Origin: an uncultured Caryophanales bacterium
GTDB lineage: Bacteria; Bacillota_I; Bacilli_A; RF39; UBA660
Assembly (NCBI GenBank): GCA_947571655.1
Contig: CANOYR010000006.1
Location: 1-64,000 of the forward strand
Direction of reading: 5' to 3'
Length of the DNA: 64,000 bases
Positions 18,271-27,165 of this stretch are shown here, piece after piece. Numbering within the stretch: the first letter of the stretch is position 1; the number at the start of each line of letters is the position of its first letter. Below the pieces are notes generated by a model that was not told where the DNA came from, made no database searches, and saw only the letters and a program-made list of their open reading frames with translations. The position numbers and the translations under genes were made by a program.

Positions 18271-20205
18271 CTAAATATCTAGATTTTCTACGTAACCAGC
18301 ATTTTCTTCAATAAACTTCCTTCTAGGTTCTACTTCATCCCCCATCAATTTTTCAAAAATTGCATCTGCTGTTACACAATCCTCTACTGTTATCTTTCTT
18401 AAAACTCTTTTTTCAATATCCATCGTTGTTTCATTGAGCTCATCTGCATCCATCTCACCCAAACCTTTCATACGAGCAATTTCTGCTCTCACACGAACAT
18501 TTTCTGGAAGAGTATTCAAATAAGACTCAAGCTCATCCTCATTTAAAACATATTTTCTAGTCTTTCCATGCATAATTCTAAATAATGGTGGTTGAGCAGC
18601 ATAAACATGACCTGCCTCCACAATAGGTCTAAAAAAACGATAAAACAACGTTAATAGTAATACACGAATATGAGAACCATCGACATCAGCATCGGTCATG
18701 ATAATAATCTTATCATATCTTAATTTTGATAAATCAAAATATTCACCAATACCTGTACCAAAAGCAGTAATAATCGTCTTAATTTCTTCATTTCCTAAAG
18801 CCTTATCAAGCCGTGCCTTTTCAACATTTAAAATTTTACCTCGAAGAGGAAGAATCGCTTGCGTCATAGAATCTCTACCCTTTTTAGCAGAACCACCTGC
18901 ACTATCCCCTTCGACAATAAATATCTCAGAAATACTTGGATCCTTACTCTTACAATCTGATAATTTACCAAAAAAATTAGTAACTGCCAAATCACTTTTT
19001 CTAGTAGCTTCCCTTGCCTTTTTAGCAGCCATTCTTGCATTTCTAGCTAAAATTGCCTTGTTAATTACAATTCTAGCTTCTTCTGGATTCTCAAGTAAAA
19101 ATCGCTCAAATCCCTCTGCAAAAATACTATCTGCTAAATTTTTAACCTCAGAATTTCCTAATCTTCCTTTCGTTTGACCTTCAAATTGTGGATTTGGATG
19201 CTTACAAGAAATAATCATTGTAAGTCCCTCTTTCACATCATCTTCTCTAAGATTCTCATCCTTATCCTTTAAAATATTATTTTTTCTAGCATAACTGTTA
19301 ATAACTCTAGTTAAAGCACGCTTTACCCCATCCTCATGAGTACCTCCATCATGAGTGTTAATATTATTAACAAAAGAATAAATATTTGAATTATAAGAAG
19401 TATTATATTGCATAGCTACTTCAAAAAACACATTATCCTTTTCTCCATCTAAATGAATAATTGCATCGTGAATTGGTGTTTTTTCTTGATTAATAAATCT
19501 TACATACTCACTAATTCCGCCTTCATATAGAAAAGTTTCTCCAGTAGTATCTTCCATATCTCGATCATCTCTAATATTAATAGATAATCCACGATTTAAA
19601 AATGCAAGTTCTCGTACTCTAGTCTTCAAAGTCTCATAATCATAAATATCGGTATCAAAAATTTCTGAATCTGGTTTAAATGTAACAATCGTTCCTGTTC
19701 TATCCATAGAACAATCTCCAATTACATGAAGAGGTTCTACAGTATGTCCTCCATTTTCAAATCGAATATGATGAATTTTCCCATCTTTATAAACATTCAC
19801 TTCAATCCATTTACTCAAAGCATTAACAACAGAAGCACCGACTCCATGAAGTCCACCAGATACCTTATATCCACCACCGCCAAACTTTCCACCAGCATGA
19901 AGTACTGTATACACAGTTTCCACTGTAGAAATTCCTGTCTTTGGATGAACATCTGTTGGAATTCCTCTACCATCATCTTTTACTGTAATTGAATTATCCT
20001 TATTAATCACCAATTCAATATTATGACAATAACCAGCCAAAGCCTCATCAATAGCATTATCAACAATTTCCCAAACTAAATGATGAAGTCCTTTCACATC
20101 TGTCGTACCAATATACATACCAGGTCTTTTTCTAACTGCCTCTAATCCTTCTAATACCTGAATATCCGAAGCATCATAATGTGTAGTATTTTCTTGATTA
20201 ATCAT
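18271..20205 (-). CDS. gyrB: DNA gyrase subunit B
   Basis: The ATPase subunit of gyrase. The 644 residues match the Gram-positive type without the long proteobacterial insertion. The GHKL ATPase domain has [13 protein letters not shown] (about 46-58), DDGRGIPTD and the [15 protein letters not shown] lid. The Toprim domain carries [14 protein letters not shown] (about 431-444), [12 protein letters not shown] and DADVDGSHI. It lies between recF (7 bases) and gyrA (14 bases), so recF-gyrB-gyrA form an operon. Confidence 0.98.
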   Translation of the reverse strand: MINQENTTHYDASDIQVLEGLEAVRKRPGMYIGTTDVKGLHHLVWEIVDNAIDEALAGYCHNIELVINKDNSITVKDDGRGIPTDVHPKTGISTVETVYTVLHAGGKFGGGGYKVSGGLHGVGASVVNALSKWIEVNVYKDGKIHHIRFENGGHTVEPLHVIGDCSMDRTGTIVTFKPDSEIFDTDIYDYETLKTRVRELAFLNRGLSINIRDDRDMEDTTGETFLYEGGISEYVRFINQEKTPIHDAIIHLDGEKDNVFFEVAMQYNTSYNSNIYSFVNNINTHDGGTHEDGVKRALTRVINSYARKNNILKDKDENLREDDVKEGLTMIISCKHPNPQFEGQTKGRLGNSEVKNLADSIFAEGFERFLLENPEEARIVINKAILARNARMAAKKAREATRKSDLAVTNFFGKLSDCKSKDPSISEIFIVEGDSAGGSAKKGRDSMTQAILPLRGKILNVEKARLDKALGNEEIKTIITAFGTGIGEYFDLSKLRYDKIIIMTDADVDGSHIRVLLLTLFYRFFRPIVEAGHVYAAQPPLFRIMHGKTRKYVLNEDELESYLNTLPENVRVRAEIARMKGLGEMDADELNETTMDIEKRVLRKITVEDCVTADAIFEKLMGDEVEPRRKFIEENAGYVENLDI

Positions 20206-20212
20206 ATATTCA

Positions 20213-21325
20213 TCACGCCTTTTCCTCTACATTTCCATTTTTTACAATCAATACTCTACCCTTTTCTACCAACTTCTTGTTAATATTTTTTAAATCAGTT
20301 GTTGTTACAATTACTTGAACATTGGTTGGTAAATACTGTACCAATTGATTTCTCTTTTTCACATCTAATTCACTAAAAATATCATCCAAAAGTAATATAG
20401 GCATCGTATGAAGAATTTTGTGAAACAATTCAATCTCAACAAGTTTAAAACAAATAATGGCCATTCTTTGTTGCCCTTGAGAAGCAAAAATCTTCATACT
20501 ATTTTCTTCCAAAAAAAAGCAAAAATCATCTCGATGTGGTCCATATAAAGTAGTTCCCTGTAAAATTTCCTTTTTTTGATGATTCTTCAATTTATTAGAA
20601 AATTTACTTCTAATTTCCTCTTCTTCATAATTTATCAAATCTAAATTGTTTTCTAATTTAATATAAAGACCATCTTCCCCTACTATTTTTTGAAAAACAA
20701 CCCCTATCTTGGAAGAAATAAAACGAAAATATTCATATCGATATTTATAAATAATCACTGCCCGATCAATTAATTTTTCATCAAGAATTTCTAAATATCT
20801 AGGATCCGTATATTGATTTAAATTCATAAATTTTAAATACTCATTCCTATTTTTTAAAATCTTATTATATTCATTTAAATAATGAACATATGGAGCATAC
20901 AACTGACTAATTTGAATATTCATAAAATTTCTTCGATCCTGAGGAGAACCTTTAATTAAATCTAAGTCCTCTGGACCAAACATGATTACTTTCATATTAA
21001 AAATATAATCTGAGATTTTAGATATGTTTTTTCCATTCATAGAAACCTTTTTCCCAGTTTTAGATAAAGAAACTTTTAATTCATTCATTTTCTTAGAATC
21101 TTTTAAAACACCTGAGATAATTCCCTCTTCAAAACCATATCTAATCAATTGATTATTCGTTCCAAAACGTGGAGATTTGGTAAGAGCAAGTACATAAATA
21201 CTTTCTAAAATATTAGTTTTTCCTTGAGCATTATCACCAATAAAAATATTAATACCTGAAGATAGACTTAATTTTAAATCTTTATAATTTCTAAAATTTT
21301 TAAGTTTTAATTTTGATAAATACAT
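20213..21325 (-). CDS. recF: DNA replication and repair protein RecF
   Basis: An SMC-like ATPase that loads RecA at gaps with RecO and RecR. The 370-residue protein has Walker [13 protein letters not shown] (about 31-42), the ABC signature ASQGQQRMA (about 290) and Walker B/D-loop [11 protein letters not shown] (about 315-325). N-terminal LKNFRNY is typical. It starts the recF-gyrB-gyrA operon with an extended -10 promoter upstream. The usual S4-domain yaaA/rlbA gene between dnaN and recF is missing; a ComK-family gene occupies that slot. Confidence 0.98.
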   Translation of the reverse strand: MYLSKLKLKNFRNYKDLKLSLSSGINIFIGDNAQGKTNILESIYVLALTKSPRFGTNNQLIRYGFEEGIISGVLKDSKKMNELKVSLSKTGKKVSMNGKNISKISDYIFNMKVIMFGPEDLDLIKGSPQDRRNFMNIQISQLYAPYVHYLNEYNKILKNRNEYLKFMNLNQYTDPRYLEILDEKLIDRAVIIYKYRYEYFRFISSKIGVVFQKIVGEDGLYIKLENNLDLINYEEEEIRSKFSNKLKNHQKKEILQGTTLYGPHRDDFCFFLEENSMKIFASQGQQRMAIICFKLVEIELFHKILHTMPILLLDDIFSELDVKKRNQLVQYLPTNVQVIVTTTDLKNINKKLVEKGRVLIVKNGNVEEKA

Positions 21326-21393
21326 AAATGACCCCTTAAAAACACTTATTTTTTAATTTTTATAGAAATTAATACTCCCATACTTGCATATAC

Positions 21394-21402
21394 ATTATAC
21401 CA
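21394..21402 (-). promoter_or_regulatory. Extended -10 promoter of recF-gyrB-gyrA
   Basis: TGGTATAAT is read on the minus strand about 70 bases ahead of the recF start. It is a TGn-extended -10 box, with no good -35 at 17 bases. Confidence 0.6.
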
Positions 21403-21450
21403 CAGAATAAGCTTTTTAAGGTACAAAAAAAGCAAAAAACCTTTATTTTT

Positions 21451-21894
21451 TTACTTTTTACGTTCAGATAGTAAATATTTTAATCTAGTAGCACGATAAA
21501 GTTGATTTTCAATCGAATCCTTAGACCGAGAAATTGATAATTTTCGACCATTTTTAAAGACAATATTACATTGCTTTTGATTTCCCTCTACAAAATCAAT
21601 ATTTTCCAAAGATATCCAAATACATCCAGAAATACTAGGAGAATGTGTAGGAAAAAAAATAATTTCTCTTGTTTCCTCCACAATAATAGGAAGCTTGTAC
21701 TCACACTTTAAAATCTCTTTACTTCCTTTAGTTCTTCCAGAATAACTACTTCCATAATAACAACAACTATGATCCATTACTTCATATGCTGGAATATCTA
21801 CAATCAAATCCTCTTCTGATTCCACAATTTTAGCCTTATTACGACCAATTCCAACAACAGCTAAGGTATTTACTCCTATTTCATACTTTTCCAC
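21451..21894 (-). CDS. comK: ComK-family competence transcription factor
   Basis: ComK in Bacillus is the master activator of natural competence genes. This 147-residue protein shows the family's conserved blocks in order: VMDHSCCYYGSSYSGR (39-54), LPIIVEE with FPTHSP...CIWIS (68-95), FKNGRKLSIS (113-122) and SIENQLYRATRLKYLL (127-142). It lacks the roughly 40-residue C-terminal tail of Bacillus ComK and has a shorter N-terminus. The GTG start at 21894 is fixed by AGGGGGA six bases upstream. It is separated from dnaN by a terminator, so it has its own promoter, and occupies the place normally held by yaaA. Whether it acts in competence here is unknown. Confidence 0.85.
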   Translation of the reverse strand: MEKYEIGVNTLAVVGIGRNKAKIVESEEDLIVDIPAYEVMDHSCCYYGSSYSGRTKGSKEILKCEYKLPIIVEETREIIFFPTHSPSISGCIWISLENIDFVEGNQKQCNIVFKNGRKLSISRSKDSIENQLYRATRLKYLLSERKK

Positions 21895-21976
21895 AAAATA
21901 TCCCCCTAAAATTAATTTTTTTAATCCAATCAAAGAATTAATACTCACTATAATAACTCCTACTGATGTCGAAAAA

Positions 21977-22007
21977 TGAAAAAAAAAGAATCTTAAAAGA
22001 AGATTCT
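21977..22007 (-). terminator. dnaN terminator
   Basis: On the minus strand AGAATCTT and AAGATTCT pair around CTTTT and are followed by a run of nine T. It lies about 23 bases after dnaN and isolates it from the comK-family gene. Confidence 0.88.
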
Positions 22008-22029
22008 CTAAAAAAATATCATTAATAAA

Positions 22030-23154
22030 TTAATAAGTACGGATTGGTAATACTAACTGAGTTAAATTTTCATCTTTTTCACTACTTAAAATAATAGGTT
22101 TTACTTCTCCAACAAACGAAATCTTTACAGTACTGTCCTCAAAAGATTTTAATGCCTCCATCATATATTTCGCAACAAATGAAATCTTTAAACTCTCATG
22201 ACCATCATTTTCAATACTCATTTTCTCTTCTACCCTACCAATTTCTGCAGAACTACTACGAACATAAAGAGTATTTGTATTAATTTCAAAAGTAACAATA
22301 TTCTTTTCTTTATCGCTCGTTAAAATACTAGCTCGATCAATTACATTATATAAATCTGCGATATTAGCCTTAATATTTAATATAAACTCATCTGGTAATA
22401 AGTTAGAAGTATTTGGGTAAGTTCCACTAATTAATCTAGATTGAAACAATAAATTGCAAAATTTAATTAAAATTTTATTATTAAAAACATGAAGTTCCAA
22501 TTTTTCTGAAGAATCATTCATAATTTTAATAAATTCTAACAGATTCTTACTTGGAATTACAATATTATAATTATCTTCAACTGTTTGTTCTAATTGAATA
22601 ATCTTTCTAGCCAAACGATAACTATCTGTAGAATTACATTCTAAAGTATTTCCTAATATCTTAAAATTAAGTCCTGTTAAAATAGGACGAGCTTCATCAT
22701 TACTAGAAGCAAAAGAAGTTTGATTAATAATACTTCTAAAAATTCTAGAATCTACTAAAATTGGATTCTTACTACTTTCTAATGTAATATTAGGATATTC
22801 ACTTTTACTAATTCCGTTCAAATTAAATTCACTATTTTCAGTATATATAATAATTTTTAAATCATCGACTACTTCAATATTTATAAATTCATCTGGTAAT
22901 TTTCGAACAATATCTAATATATATTTTCCTTGAATGATAATACTTCCCACATGATCAATTATCATATCATTTCCATTTTTTTCTAAAAATACCTGAATTG
23001 TAATATCATTATCACTCGCTGTCAAAGTCAAACCATTTTCATCAAGTTCAAATTTTATCCCAGCTAATACTGGAACTAAATTCTTAGTAGAAATTGCTTT
23101 AGACACTTTAGTCAACCCATCTAACAATAAATCTTTTTTAATTTTTAATTTCAT
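22030..23154 (-). CDS. dnaN: DNA polymerase III beta subunit (sliding clamp)
   Basis: A ring-shaped processivity clamp, a dimer of three-domain subunits. The 374-residue length is standard. Recognisable segments include LDGLTKVSKAISTKN near the start, FASSNDEARPILTGLNF near 150, SDSYRLARK near 178 and the C-terminal LVLPIRTY. It follows dnaA by 138 bases, a spacer that itself carries DnaA-box-like sequences. RBS AGAAGGA precedes the ATG. Confidence 0.98.
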   Translation of the reverse strand: MKLKIKKDLLLDGLTKVSKAISTKNLVPVLAGIKFELDENGLTLTASDNDITIQVFLEKNGNDMIIDHVGSIIIQGKYILDIVRKLPDEFINIEVVDDLKIIIYTENSEFNLNGISKSEYPNITLESSKNPILVDSRIFRSIINQTSFASSNDEARPILTGLNFKILGNTLECNSTDSYRLARKIIQLEQTVEDNYNIVIPSKNLLEFIKIMNDSSEKLELHVFNNKILIKFCNLLFQSRLISGTYPNTSNLLPDEFILNIKANIADLYNVIDRASILTSDKEKNIVTFEINTNTLYVRSSSAEIGRVEEKMSIENDGHESLKISFVAKYMMEALKSFEDSTVKISFVGEVKPIILSSEKDENLTQLVLPIRTY

Positions 23155-23202
23155 ATATATTCCTTCTTTCTATTAAATTATTATTATTATTACAGTGGAA
23201 AC

Positions 23203-23292
23203 TGTGGAAAAATGCGTAAAGATTTGAAAAGAATCAATAAAACGCTTTTTTTAGTTGTTTATAATTTGTGCATTAATTCCAAGTTATCAACA
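23203..23292. promoter_or_regulatory. DnaA-box-like elements between dnaA and dnaN
   Basis: TGTGGAAAA at 23203-23211 (a minus-strand box variant) and TTATCAACA at 23284-23292, directly behind the dnaA stop. With the upstream cluster they give a two-part origin, as in Bacillus. Confidence 0.5.
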
Positions 23293-24678
23293 TTATACAA
23301 TTTCCTTCTTTAATTTTTCAATAATATTTTCTAGTTCTTGATTTACCATAATCTCTTTTTCAATTTTTTCTACAGAATGAATAACTGTAGAATGATCTTT
23401 GCCTCCAAATTCAATTCCTATTTTTGGAAAGGATTCATCTGTTAACTTTCTACAAAGATACATTGCCACTTGCCTAGGAAAAGCTAAATTAGCACTTCTC
23501 TTTTTACTTTTTAAATCATCAACAGTAACTTGAAAGTGTTCTGCGACAATTCTTTGGATTCGATTAATATTATTTTTCTCACTATACCCTTTATTTACAT
23601 AATCTTTTAATACTTCAATTGCTAAATCAAGACTAATATCAGCCCCACCCATAATTGTTGAATATGCAAGTAATCTTGTGATAGAACCTTCTAAATGCCT
23701 GACATCACTACCGACATTAGATGCAATATACTCAATTACATCATCAGGAATATTTTTATCAATCGACTCCCCTATGATTTTCCGTTTTAATATTGCGACT
23801 CTAAGTTCAAAATCTGGAGGATAAATATCTGCTGTTAATCCCCAACAGAATCTCGTTCGTAATCGATCTTCTAATAGTTTTAAGTCATCTGGAGATCGGT
23901 CAGAAGAAATAATAATTTGCTTATTTTCATTATGTAAATTTGTAAAAGTATGAAAAAACTCATTCTGTGTTTGTGTAGCTCCCTGAAAAAATTGGATATC
24001 ATCAATGATTAGGACATCAATGTTTCGATACTTATTTTTAAAATAATTCACATAATCAAAATTTTTTCCATGCTCATCCTTTTTATTAATTCCTAAAAAG
24101 TCATTAATAAACTGATCACTAGAAACATATAAGACGCGTTTTTCACTATGTTGTTCAATATAGTTTCCAATTGCATGCATCAAATGCGTCTTCCCTAGCC
24201 CACTATTTCCATAAATGAATAATGGATTGTAGATATTTCCAGGATTTTCAGCAACATCAAATGCTGCTGCTTGAGCGAATTTGTTACTATTTCCTACAAT
24301 AAAGTTATCAAATGTATAATTAGGATTAAGATTAGACTGATGCTTAACCTTTAATCTCTCTTCTAAATTCTCTGGCTGATGATTGAATTCAGAAAAAGAA
24401 TCAATTTTATTATCTTTCTTTTCTTCCTCTAATTCTTCCTTTAAAAAAAACTGAATATCAATATTATCGCCTATAATATCGCTTAATGTAGATACAATCA
24501 AATTATAGTAATGAGTAGTTAAATGCTTTTTTGATATCCCCATTGGTACAACAATTTTTGCTAACCCATTTTTTAATTCAAATAATTCTGTTTCTTTAAA
24601 CCAAGTATCAAATGATAGAGGGGTAACTTCATTTTTGATGCTATTTAGAAAATTTGACCATATCATTTTTTCATTCAT
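23293..24678 (-). CDS. dnaA: Chromosomal replication initiator DnaA
   Basis: Binds DnaA boxes, melts the origin and loads the replicative helicase. The 461 residues comprise N-terminal domain I, a Glu/Lys-rich linker (about 85-115) and AAA+ domain III with Walker A GNSGLGKTHLM (near 156-166) and Walker B VLIIDDIQFF. Domain IV has the DnaA signature GGKDHSTVIHSVEKI near 425-440. The gene points away from the AT-rich box cluster at 24.73-24.92 kb. Confidence 0.99.
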   Translation of the reverse strand: MNEKMIWSNFLNSIKNEVTPLSFDTWFKETELFELKNGLAKIVVPMGISKKHLTTHYYNLIVSTLSDIIGDNIDIQFFLKEELEEEKKDNKIDSFSEFNHQPENLEERLKVKHQSNLNPNYTFDNFIVGNSNKFAQAAAFDVAENPGNIYNPLFIYGNSGLGKTHLMHAIGNYIEQHSEKRVLYVSSDQFINDFLGINKKDEHGKNFDYVNYFKNKYRNIDVLIIDDIQFFQGATQTQNEFFHTFTNLHNENKQIIISSDRSPDDLKLLEDRLRTRFCWGLTADIYPPDFELRVAILKRKIIGESIDKNIPDDVIEYIASNVGSDVRHLEGSITRLLAYSTIMGGADISLDLAIEVLKDYVNKGYSEKNNINRIQRIVAEHFQVTVDDLKSKKRSANLAFPRQVAMYLCRKLTDESFPKIGIEFGGKDHSTVIHSVEKIEKEIMVNQELENIIEKLKKEIV

Positions 24679-24730
24679 ATACCGCGCCCCCTTGAAAACG
24701 TAAATTGCAAGATTTATTGTAACTTAAAAC

Positions 24731-24917
24731 TGTGGAAAAAGAAAGCATAAAAATTTAAAAAAAAATTATACACAATCAATTCACAAGTTATAAACAATAT
24801 TATCCACAATCTATATCTTTAATATATATATATATTAGGAATTTATCAACAATTTTAATAAAAATTTAATCCTCAAAGTGAAAAAAATTATAAACAAGTT
24901 GTGCAAACTGTGGAAAA
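24731..24917. other. oriC: Replication origin region (oriC) with DnaA-box cluster
   Basis: The gap between dnaA and rpmH holds one perfect DnaA box, TTATCCACA (24800-24808). Near-matches are TTATACACA (24766), TTATAAACA (24788 and 24888), TTATCAACA (24843) and the inverted variant TGTGGAAAA (24731 and 24909). An alternating TA run at about 24823-24836 is a candidate unwinding element. Gene strand bias flips here: genes to the left are mostly minus, to the right mostly plus. The conserved dnaA/rpmH flanks fit the standard Bacillota origin. Confidence 0.88.
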
Positions 24918-24984
24918 TAATGAAAAAAGAATGGAAATAAATTCAACTAAGTAAAAAATATAAAAAAGAAATTAACCAAAATCA

Positions 24985-25013
24985 TTGACAAAATATGGTA
25001 GGTTTATTATAAT
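24985..25013 (+). promoter_or_regulatory. Strong sigma-A promoter of rpmH
   Basis: Perfect TTGACA (24985-24990) and perfect TATAAT (25008-25013) with a 17-base spacer, ending 32 bases ahead of the rpmH start. Confidence 0.93.
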
Positions 25014-25045
25014 AATGTAGATTTTATGTCTGGAGGTGGAGAAAT

Positions 25046-25168
25046 ATGAAAAGAACTTATCAACCAAATAATCGAAAAAAGAAAAAGAAACACGGTTTTT
25101 TTGCACGTATGAAATCAAAGGTTTTAAATAGACGTAGGGCAAAAGGTCGTAAAAGACTATCCAAATAA
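25046..25168 (+). CDS. rpmH: Large ribosomal subunit protein bL34
   Basis: A tiny basic ribosomal protein of 40 residues, start [18 protein letters not shown] and end [12 protein letters not shown]. The usual length is 44; the loop between FARM and VLNRRR lacks about four residues of the common T-K-N-G-R stretch. GGAGGTGGAG lies seven bases before the ATG. A consensus promoter and a strong terminator directly flank it, so it is expressed mainly on its own, ahead of rnpA. Confidence 0.97.
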   Translation: MKRTYQPNNRKKKKKHGFFARMKSKVLNRRRAKGRKRLSK

Positions 25169-25171
25169 TAG

Positions 25172-25194
25172 ACCACTGTAAACAGTGGTTTTTA
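25172..25194 (+). terminator. rpmH terminator or attenuator before rnpA
   Basis: ACCACTG pairs with CAGTGGT around TAAA and is followed by TTTT. It probably lowers read-through from the strong rpmH promoter into rnpA. Confidence 0.85.
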
Positions 25195-25225
25195 AATACA
25201 ATAATAATAGAATAGGGTGTGTCTT

Positions 25226-25567
25226 ATGAAGAAAATAAATATAGTAAAAGAAAATAAAGACTTTAATAGAATTATAAATGAAGGAAAAAGCTATAAAAAT
25301 AAGTATTTTATATTAAATACTATGGATAATAACTTAGAACATTATCGATTTGGAATTTCCATGAGTAAAAAAACAGGGAATGCAGTAATACGCAATCTTT
25401 ATAAGAGAAAATTAAGAAATATAATTGATACCAATAAAAAACTCTATTCAAAAAACAAAGATTATATTATAATAATAAGAAAGAACTGTTTAGATGTTGA
25501 ATATAAGGAATTAGAAAAATCCTTCCTTTATTTAATAAAAAATAGTAATTTAACAGAGGAGAAATAA
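25226..25567 (+). CDS. rnpA: Ribonuclease P protein component
   Basis: The protein cofactor of the RNase P ribozyme, which matures tRNA 5' ends. The 113-residue protein is highly basic, with the family core RFGISMSKKTGNAVIRN and the RNR-type helix RNLYKRKLRNI. ATG 25226 is chosen because AGGGTG lies seven bases upstream; a GTG three codons earlier overlaps that site. It is one base from yidC, the conserved rpmH-rnpA-yidC-jag order. Confidence 0.95.
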   Translation: MKKINIVKENKDFNRIINEGKSYKNKYFILNTMDNNLEHYRFGISMSKKTGNAVIRNLYKRKLRNIIDTNKKLYSKNKDYIIIIRKNCLDVEYKELEKSFLYLIKNSNLTEEK

Positions 25568-25568
25568 A

Positions 25569-26495
25569 ATGAAACAAAGAAACAAAGGGAAGGTAATAGT
25601 ATTACTATTATTCGTGCTATTATTAACTGGATGTACAACAACGTTAAAAACAGAAGATAAAAAAGTAGTAAAGAATCCAGAAACGGGACAGAGTCTAACT
25701 GCAAATATATTATGTAAACCTACTAATAAAAAAGTAATAGAATTATACGAAAAAAATGGAGTGGATTTAGCTGCGATTCCAAAATGTACAGAATTTAATG
25801 TAACGAGTGGGGGATATGAAGGAATTTGGACTGCTTTTTTCGTAAAACCATTAGCCTTTATCATTTTATTTATTAATAAATATATTGGGCAAGCAGGGTT
25901 ATCACTAATTTTAACAAGTTTTGCTTTAAGACTCATATTATATCCAATTACCCTAAAAACAGCAATGCAATCAGAACTTATAAAAAAAGCCCAACCAGAA
26001 TTAAATCGATTAGAAAAAAAATATAAAGATAAAAATGATCAAGAATCCATTATGAAAAAAAGTCAAGAAATGACAATGATCTATAAAAAATATAACATTA
26101 ATCCTTTTTCTAGTTGTCTTTATTCAATTATTCAATTACCATTATTTATTGCTTTCTTAGAAGCTATTAATCGTGTTCCAGCACTATTTGAAGGAAAATT
26201 TTTAGGATTACAATTAGGAACAACTCCTTCTGTAGGATTATTCAATAATGGAGAAATTCTTTATATCATTTTAATTGCCCTAGTAGCTGTTACTACCTAC
26301 TTATCATTTAATTTAAACAAAACCACTGCTCAAACAGAAAATGATCCAATGAAAAATATGACTACAATAATGACAGGAATGATCATCATCATGGGATTAT
26401 TCATGTCGAGTGCACTAAATATATATTGGATTACAACAAACTTATTTACAATTGTTCAAAATTTAATTGTAAAAAGAAGTAAGGAGGTTCGTTAG
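25569..26495 (+). CDS. yidC: Membrane protein insertase YidC/SpoIIIJ
   Basis: Inserts proteins into the cytoplasmic membrane, alone or with Sec. The 308-residue protein has a lipoprotein signal peptide ending in LLTGC (Cys at about 22). The core has five predicted membrane segments, with FALRLILYPITLKTAMQSELIKK near 116-138 carrying the family Arg. The charged cytoplasmic hairpin and NPFSSCLYSIIQLPLFIAF follow. It is the Gram-positive short type. It precedes jag by two bases; in spore formers this pair serves forespore development. Confidence 0.97.
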   Translation: MKQRNKGKVIVLLLFVLLLTGCTTTLKTEDKKVVKNPETGQSLTANILCKPTNKKVIELYEKNGVDLAAIPKCTEFNVTSGGYEGIWTAFFVKPLAFIILFINKYIGQAGLSLILTSFALRLILYPITLKTAMQSELIKKAQPELNRLEKKYKDKNDQESIMKKSQEMTMIYKKYNINPFSSCLYSIIQLPLFIAFLEAINRVPALFEGKFLGLQLGTTPSVGLFNNGEILYIILIALVAVTTYLSFNLNKTTAQTENDPMKNMTTIMTGMIIIMGLFMSSALNIYWITTNLFTIVQNLIVKRSKEVR

Positions 26496-26497
26496 AA

Positions 26498-27106
26498 ATG
26501 AATAAAAGTAAGTACACAGGAAAAACAAGGGAAGATGCAATTCATCAGGCAACCATTGCTCTCCAGGAACTAGAAAAAGACCTTTATATAAAAGAGATAG
26601 AAACAAAATCTGGTTTATTTAGTAAAAAGGTAGAAATAGAAGTTGCAACCAAAGAGGATATCATTGAATTTATTAAAGAATATTTAAAAAATCTCATTAA
26701 AAATATGGGTTTAACAGCAAATATTGAAGTAAAGAAAAGAGAAGATTCTGTATCCTTTACGATTTATACTGATAATAATGCAATTTTAATAGGAAAAAAT
26801 GGAAAAACCCTAGAGGCAATTACAACAATCATAAAACAAGTTGTACAAAAAGAAATAGGTACTTACTTTAATTTAAATATTGATATTGGAGAATATAAGA
26901 TTCAACAGCAAAAAAGAATAGAATCTCTAGCCAAACGATTAGCAAGAGAAGTAGCAAAGACAAAAATTGCTGCAAAACTAGATGCAATGAACTCATATGA
27001 AAGAAGAATTATTCACACAACCCTTGCAGAAAACCCAAAAGTAATTACAGAGAGTGAAGGGGAAGAACCAAATCGCTATGTAATAATTAAACCAAAAGAA
27101 GAATAA
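26498..27106 (+). CDS. khpB: RNA-binding protein KhpB (Jag/EloR)
   Basis: The 202-residue protein has the three Jag parts: an N-terminal Jag-N domain (YTGKTREDAIHQATIALQ, residues 6-23), a type II KH domain around 75-140 with the GKNG-type loop (LIGKNGKTLEAI) and an R3H domain near 140-200 (RIIHTTLAENPKV). KhpB/EloR forms a complex with KhpA and affects cell elongation in streptococci. The spacing of two bases to yidC and a terminator behind it mark the end of the rnpA-yidC-khpB operon. Confidence 0.95.
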   Translation: MNKSKYTGKTREDAIHQATIALQELEKDLYIKEIETKSGLFSKKVEIEVATKEDIIEFIKEYLKNLIKNMGLTANIEVKKREDSVSFTIYTDNNAILIGKNGKTLEAITTIIKQVVQKEIGTYFNLNIDIGEYKIQQQKRIESLAKRLAREVAKTKIAAKLDAMNSYERRIIHTTLAENPKVITESEGEEPNRYVIIKPKEE

Positions 27107-27120
27107 TAATCTTCTTTTCA
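27094..27120 (+). terminator. Terminator after khpB
   Basis: AAAAGAAG pairs with CTTCTTTT around AATAATAAT, overlapping the khpB stop codon. The exit T-tract is short, so efficiency may be moderate. Confidence 0.65.
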
Positions 27121-27165
27121 TTTTGTTTCAAAAATGTTATTCTATTAGGGAAATGCGGTGGTAAA

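Noticed and set aside
18698-19177. 159-codon open frame on the plus strand inside gyrB
   Set aside because: It lies fully antisense to gyrB, has no ribosome site and reflects the codon bias of the real gene.
21895-21980. ComK-type box (AAAA-N5-TTTT) ahead of the comK-family gene
   Set aside because: Several AT-rich near-matches exist, but in this composition they are expected by chance.
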